Below, piece by piece: positions 5,889-9,178 of a stretch of 9,178 nucleotides of DNA. The DNA lies in assembly GCA_947458895.1 (NCBI GenBank), contig CANHBY010000023.1, forward strand, positions 1-9,178. The letters run 5' to 3'. Origin of the DNA: Burkholderiales bacterium. GTDB lineage: Bacteria; Pseudomonadota; Gammaproteobacteria; Burkholderiales; Burkholderiaceae_C. Within the stretch, counting starts at the first letter, position 1. Each line of letters starts with the position of its first letter. The notes beneath the pieces were generated by a model that was not told where the DNA came from, did no database searches, and worked only from the letters and a program-made list of their open reading frames with translations. Position numbers and translations under genes: made by a program.

Positions 5889-7800
5889 ACCTATCGACTG
5901 GTGCACAGCGCCCGAGTAGGCAATGCCATCAAGCAAACCACCTTGCTCAACCTGGGTGCCCACTTCGATCTTCCTCAAGCTCATTGGCCCGCGCTTGCCC
6001 AGCACATCGACGAATTGGTCAATGGGCAGCGCTCAATGCTCGACACAACCCTGCCCGAGCAGGTCCAAGCCTTCGCACAACGCTTTGCGGCGCAGATCAT
6101 CGCCCGCACCCCAGCTGTGCCAAGCCCGGGATCGGTGGCTGTGGCACCCTCGGCACCTGTTGCTCCAACCTCTACCCAGCCTCTTGCCAGGCTGCGCAAC
6201 ACTCCGAGCAGCCCCACTCATGGCGCGCCCAGCAAAGTCGGCGAGCAGGCTCGCTACCAAGAGGTCGATCTCGACTCGCTGGAACTGGTGGACCCCCGCA
6301 GCGTGGGCGTGGAGCACGCTGCGCTGTCGGCAATGCGCCAATGCGGCTTGCACGACAAGCTCAGCGAGTTGGGTCTGAATCGACCGCAGATCGCCGCCGC
6401 CGTGGGCAACATCGTCGCGCGCATGGCCCAGCCTGGCAGTGAGCTGGCGACCCACGCTTGGTTGAAAGACACATCGGGTTTGGGTGAACTCATTGACTTT
6501 GATTTCGATAAGATGGACCTCAGCCGCTTGTATCGCGCATCTGACGCGCTGTACAAGCACCGCGATGCCTTGCAGGAGCATCTGTTTGGCAAGGCTTGCT
6601 CGATGTTCGATTTGGGCCAGACCATCACCCTGTACGACCTGAGCAACACCTACTTCGAGGGCGTGGCCGCCGGGGTGAGCAAGGCCAAGCGCGGCCACAG
6701 CAAGGAGTGCCGCAGTGACTGCCCGCTGGTCACCTTGGCCATGGCGCTGGACGCCAGTGGCTTCGTGCGGCGAGTGCAGTTCTTCCCCGGCAACGCCAGT
6801 GAACCCACCACGCTCAAGGACATGCTCACCGGCCTGCACGCCGCCCCGGGTGCCACGGTAGTGATGGATGCGGGCATCGCCACCCAAGCCAATCTGGACT
6901 GGCTGCGCGAGCAGGGCTATCACTACGTGGTCGTCTCCAAACTGCGCGAGCGCCAGTTCGATCCAAGCCTGGCCATCGAAGTGCAATCGGCCGGCAACGT
7001 GACGATCAAGCTACAGCGCGTGCTCGACGCTCAGGGCCATGTGCTGCTGTACTGCCACTCACCCGCGCGTGAAGAAAAAGACCGCGCCATCGACACCGCC
7101 AAGGCCAGCGGCCTGGAGGCCGCGCTGACCAGGTTACACGCCAGCCTGAACAAGCCACGCGGCACCCACGACCTGGCCGTCATCATGCAGCGCCTGGGCC
7201 GCCTCAAGCAGCGCTACGCGCGCGCGGCCCAGCACTTTGACATCACCGTTGCCACCGACCCCGGGGGCCAGCGCGTCACCGCCATCACCTGGGTCAAGCG
7301 CATCAAGCCCGGCAGTGCTGCAGCGCATCCGGGCGTATATTGCCTGCGAACCACCTTGGCCGATCAGGACAACGCCACACTATGGCGCACCTACATCATC
7401 ACCGAGTTGGAGTCGGTGTTCCGATCACTCAAAACCGACCTGGGTCTGCGCCCTGTGTTCCACCAAATCGATCGACGTGTCGAAGGGCATTTGTTCATCA
7501 GCGTGTTGGCGTATCACTTTGTGCATACGCTGCGCTTGCAACTCAAGGGCCACGCCGTCCACGACAGCTGGAGCACATTGCGTCAGACGCTGGCCACTCA
7601 GCACCGAGTCACCGTCACCATGCAACGCCGAGATGGTCGCACCGTGCATGTGCGCAAGGCCACGCGCCCCAAGCCTCGACACCAAACGCTGCTCACTCTC
7701 CTCAAGCTCGACCCCCATCCCGGGCGTACCCATCGCGTTCTTGTCTGAGCCCGCCGCTCATCCAGGCTCAACCTTGGTGACTGCACAAATGTAGTGCCAT
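5889..7800 (+). mobile_element. 5'-truncated IS1634-family insertion sequence
   Basis: The left end is cut at 5888/5889 by the Tn3-type inverted repeat, so the left terminal repeat and first codons are lost. The right boundary is not defined: it lies after the transposase stop (7748) and before the second transposase fragment (open from 7823). The non-coding stretch 7749-7822, including TGTAGTGCCATACACGCC at about 7790, may hold the right terminal repeat. Without a left copy to pair with, I cannot place it exactly. Confidence 0.6.
5901..7748 (+). CDS. IS1634-family transposase (DDE), N-terminus truncated
   Basis: This 615-residue reading frame belongs to the IS1634 branch of the IS4-like DDE transposases. 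The catalytic triad is D246 in TLYDLSNTYFEG, D323 in VVMDAGIAT, and E504 in TELESVFRSLKTDLGLRP, followed by the typical EGHLFISVLAYHFV helix. Residues ~70-115 are a Pro/Ala/Ser-rich linker. The frame extends upstream only to a TGA at 5877-5879 inside the Tn3-type repeat. The codons before the GTG at 5901 read TYRL, which belongs with the family's N-terminal strand ending VHSARVGNAIKQTTLLNLG. About 5-15 native residues and the native start are therefore missing. The GTG is the first usable start and has no visible ribosome-binding site. The catalytic core looks intact, but expression is doubtful and the loss of the left end should prevent self-transposition. Confidence 0.88.
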   Translation: MHSARVGNAIKQTTLLNLGAHFDLPQAHWPALAQHIDELVNGQRSMLDTTLPEQVQAFAQRFAAQIIARTPAVPSPGSVAVAPSAPVAPTSTQPLARLRNTPSSPTHGAPSKVGEQARYQEVDLDSLELVDPRSVGVEHAALSAMRQCGLHDKLSELGLNRPQIAAAVGNIVARMAQPGSELATHAWLKDTSGLGELIDFDFDKMDLSRLYRASDALYKHRDALQEHLFGKACSMFDLGQTITLYDLSNTYFEGVAAGVSKAKRGHSKECRSDCPLVTLAMALDASGFVRRVQFFPGNASEPTTLKDMLTGLHAAPGATVVMDAGIATQANLDWLREQGYHYVVVSKLRERQFDPSLAIEVQSAGNVTIKLQRVLDAQGHVLLYCHSPAREEKDRAIDTAKASGLEAALTRLHASLNKPRGTHDLAVIMQRLGRLKQRYARAAQHFDITVATDPGGQRVTAITWVKRIKPGSAAAHPGVYCLRTTLADQDNATLWRTYIITELESVFRSLKTDLGLRPVFHQIDRRVEGHLFISVLAYHFVHTLRLQLKGHAVHDSWSTLRQTLATQHRVTVTMQRRDGRTVHVRKATRPKPRHQTLLTLLKLDPHPGRTHRVLV

Positions 7801-7822
7801 ACACGCCAAAATGTCACTCTAA

Positions 7823-8206
7823 GTTGTTGATTTTATTGAGAGGGGCTTTGCCAAGTGCCAAACTTGGATTAGCGAGCGCATGGCCGCGCTGATGCGCCCG
7901 CTGATTGACCAAGACCTCTCATTCGTTCTTTATGACATCACCACGGTGGAGATCGCCGGTGAGTCTGTGGTAGCCAACGATGTACGTCTCAAGGGCCGCA
8001 GCAAGTCGGGGCTGATTGAGCGCCAATTCATGCTCTCTTTGGTGCAAACCGCTGAGGGCCTGCCCATTGCACATGAGGTTCACCCAGTCAACACTGCCGA
8101 GGCCAAGTCCTTGCTGCCCGTGATCACAGAACTGCTGGCGCGCTATCCGCTTAAATTGGAGAGCAAATTTGTGCGGGAATTCACAACAATTCAACCTCTT
8201 TTGTAA
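7823..8206 (+). pseudogene. IS1634-like transposase, internal fragment of a second element
   Basis: The frame opens after TAA 7820-7822 and ends at TAA 8204-8206. From the ATG at 7880 the protein reads LMRPLIDQDLSFVLYDITTVEI, then KSGLIERQFMLSLVQTAEGLP, then EVHPVNTAEAKSLLPVITELLARYPL. This matches the middle of an IS1634-like transposase around its first catalytic Asp (D19 counted from 7880). The N-terminal ~200 residues are absent. After LARYPLK (about 8153) the expected VLVADRG segment is replaced by unrelated residues and a stop. It is a different lineage from the upstream transposase, since the sequences around the catalytic Asp do not match closely. It has no function expected as a protein. 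Confidence 0.82.
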
Positions 8207-8351
8207 CTGGGAGGTCACGCCATCTTTCTAAAAAATCTCTGCGCGGTTACGCTGGATTCGGCCTAGAGTGCTGGGTTTATTCATGCCCCTCCCCGGATAC
8301 TAGGTATTTGGTCACGTCTCGTCAATTACTCTGAAGTAGAAAGTACCAACC
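8207..8351. other. Intergenic region before the DUF1800 gene
   Basis: This 145-base stretch has no gene. It begins just past the broken transposase fragment and should contain the promoter of the gene at 8352, but I find no clear -35/-10 pair. A short inverted repeat GAATT-6-AATTC lies just before it at 8177-8192. The only purine-rich sequence before the ATG is GAAGTAGAAAG (8333-8343), a weak ribosome-binding site. Confidence 0.4.
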
Positions 8352-9178
8352 ATGCCCACCACAGAAAATCCCGCTATATCCACCGAGGAAATCAAAGCAT
8401 CCCGTTTTTTGGCCCACGCGACAATGGGCGTAAAAGACCGCGACATCGTCAGTTTGTGTAGCCGGCGCGGTAAGGATTTTGAAGAGGGGCTCAAGGACTG
8501 GTTTCATAATCAGATTAAAACCCCATCTCCCCCGTCATTATTTAACACGCTTCTCGCTGGAGGATACCACAATAAAGGAAACTATGGAGGGCCGCACATT
8601 ATCGACGAGCCACTCTGGAACCTATTTATTGAGCACGGCGGACTTCGTATGCGAGTTGCTTTTGCGCTATCACAAATCTTTGTCATTAACGCAAACACTG
8701 GCAAACCAGCCCATCACTTTGCGGTAGCTGCCTTCATGGATATGCTGATCGATAATGCCTTTGGGAACTACAGAACCCTGCTTGAGAAAATTTGCCGCAG
8801 CCCTGCAATGGCTACGGATCTTACATTCATAAACAACCGAAAAGCGAACCCTGAGACAGGCTCACTTCCGGATGAAAACTTTGCCCGAGAAATTCTCCAA
8901 TTGTTCTCGATTGGATTATACAATCTCAATTTAGACGGGACTCTGAAGCTGAAAGGTGGAAAACCAGAAGAAACCTATGACCAGGAGGACATAATGGGCT
9001 TGTCCAGAGTATTTACCGGCTGGGGGCTAAATCTTAGTAGTGGGAGAATCAAACTTGGCAACGTCATTCCAAGCCGTGAACCCTTGATTCAATCGGATAA
9101 GGTGCACGAACCTGGTGAGAAGATATTCCTCGGGAAAACAATCAGCGCAGGCACCGATGGCTACAAAAGCCTTAGCCA
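8352..9178 (+). CDS. DUF1800 family protein, N-terminal 275 residues (cut by window end)
   Basis: The frame is open from the ATG at 8352 to the window edge, 275 codons plus two bases. It carries the landmarks of the DUF1800 family: an N-terminal ASRFLAHATMG segment (17-26), RMRVAFALSQIFVIN (99-113), DENFAREILQLFSIG (174-188) and EDIMGLSRVFTGWGL (212-226). The family is usually 450-600 residues, so roughly half is visible. Its biochemical role is unknown; many members are exported and encoded beside a DUF1501 gene, which would lie off the right edge if present. No signal peptide or twin-arginine motif is visible, and an in-frame TAG at 8337-8339 excludes a longer start. The gene is clearly more A+T-rich than the left of the window (28/60 G+C at 8941-9000) and uses ATA, AGA and TTA codons, suggesting a different origin. 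Confidence 0.85.
   Translation, partial: MPTTENPAISTEEIKASRFLAHATMGVKDRDIVSLCSRRGKDFEEGLKDWFHNQIKTPSPPSLFNTLLAGGYHNKGNYGGPHIIDEPLWNLFIEHGGLRMRVAFALSQIFVINANTGKPAHHFAVAAFMDMLIDNAFGNYRTLLEKICRSPAMATDLTFINNRKANPETGSLPDENFAREILQLFSIGLYNLNLDGTLKLKGGKPEETYDQEDIMGLSRVFTGWGLNLSSGRIKLGNVIPSREPLIQSDKVHEPGEKIFLGKTISAGTDGYKSLS

Noticed and set aside
5669..6442. 257-codon plus-strand frame from a TTG
   Set aside because: It crosses the Tn3 remnant, the inverted repeat and the transposase gene in the wrong frame for both recognised proteins.
6033..6986. 317-codon minus-strand frame
   Set aside because: It is the antisense shadow of the IS1634 transposase, created by its codon bias.

Overview
The window reads as the chromosome of a proteobacterium, most likely a betaproteobacterium of the Burkholderiales. 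The clues are moderate-to-high GC, the protein families, and a gene neighbourhood that resembles the low-oxygen/acetate loci I recall from that order. This is a judgement from composition and family resemblance, not from a database hit. It holds three parts: a compact metabolic operon on the minus strand (186-5514), a block of decayed mobile elements (about 5600-8206), and the start of an A+T-richer gene that runs off the right edge (8352-9178).

The operon is transcribed right to left. First comes a complete P-type cation-transporting ATPase of the P2 (Ca/H/Na-pump-like) class. Next is an unusual fused protein, an entire acetate kinase followed in frame by an entire PduL-type phosphotransacylase. 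Last is a FabI-type enoyl-ACP reductase. ATPase stop and kinase ATG are 5 bases apart, and kinase stop and fabI start overlap as ATGA, so the three are almost certainly co-translated. The fusion would carry out both steps of acetyl-CoA to acetate plus ATP in one polypeptide. Together with an ion pump and an NAD(P)H-consuming reductase, this suggests a module for ATP supply, ion balance and redox disposal when respiration is limited (inference). Downstream of fabI, at the left edge, lies a 116-base imperfect palindrome.

Upstream of the operon the sequence is scrambled by mobile DNA. The last ~40 codons of a Tn3-family transposase run into a well-preserved 38-bp Tn3/Tn21-type terminal inverted repeat (5851-5888). 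One base further on, an IS1634-family transposase gene begins without its native N-terminus, so the Tn3-type end cuts into that insertion sequence. The IS1634 gene is otherwise full length with its DDE residues. It is followed by a both-ends-truncated fragment of a second, different IS1634-like transposase.

After a breakpoint near 8155, composition shifts towards A+T (28/60 G+C at 8941-9000 against 36/60 at 6961-7020). A DUF1800-family gene starts at 8352 and is cut by the window end. I saw no tRNA, rRNA or CRISPR array.
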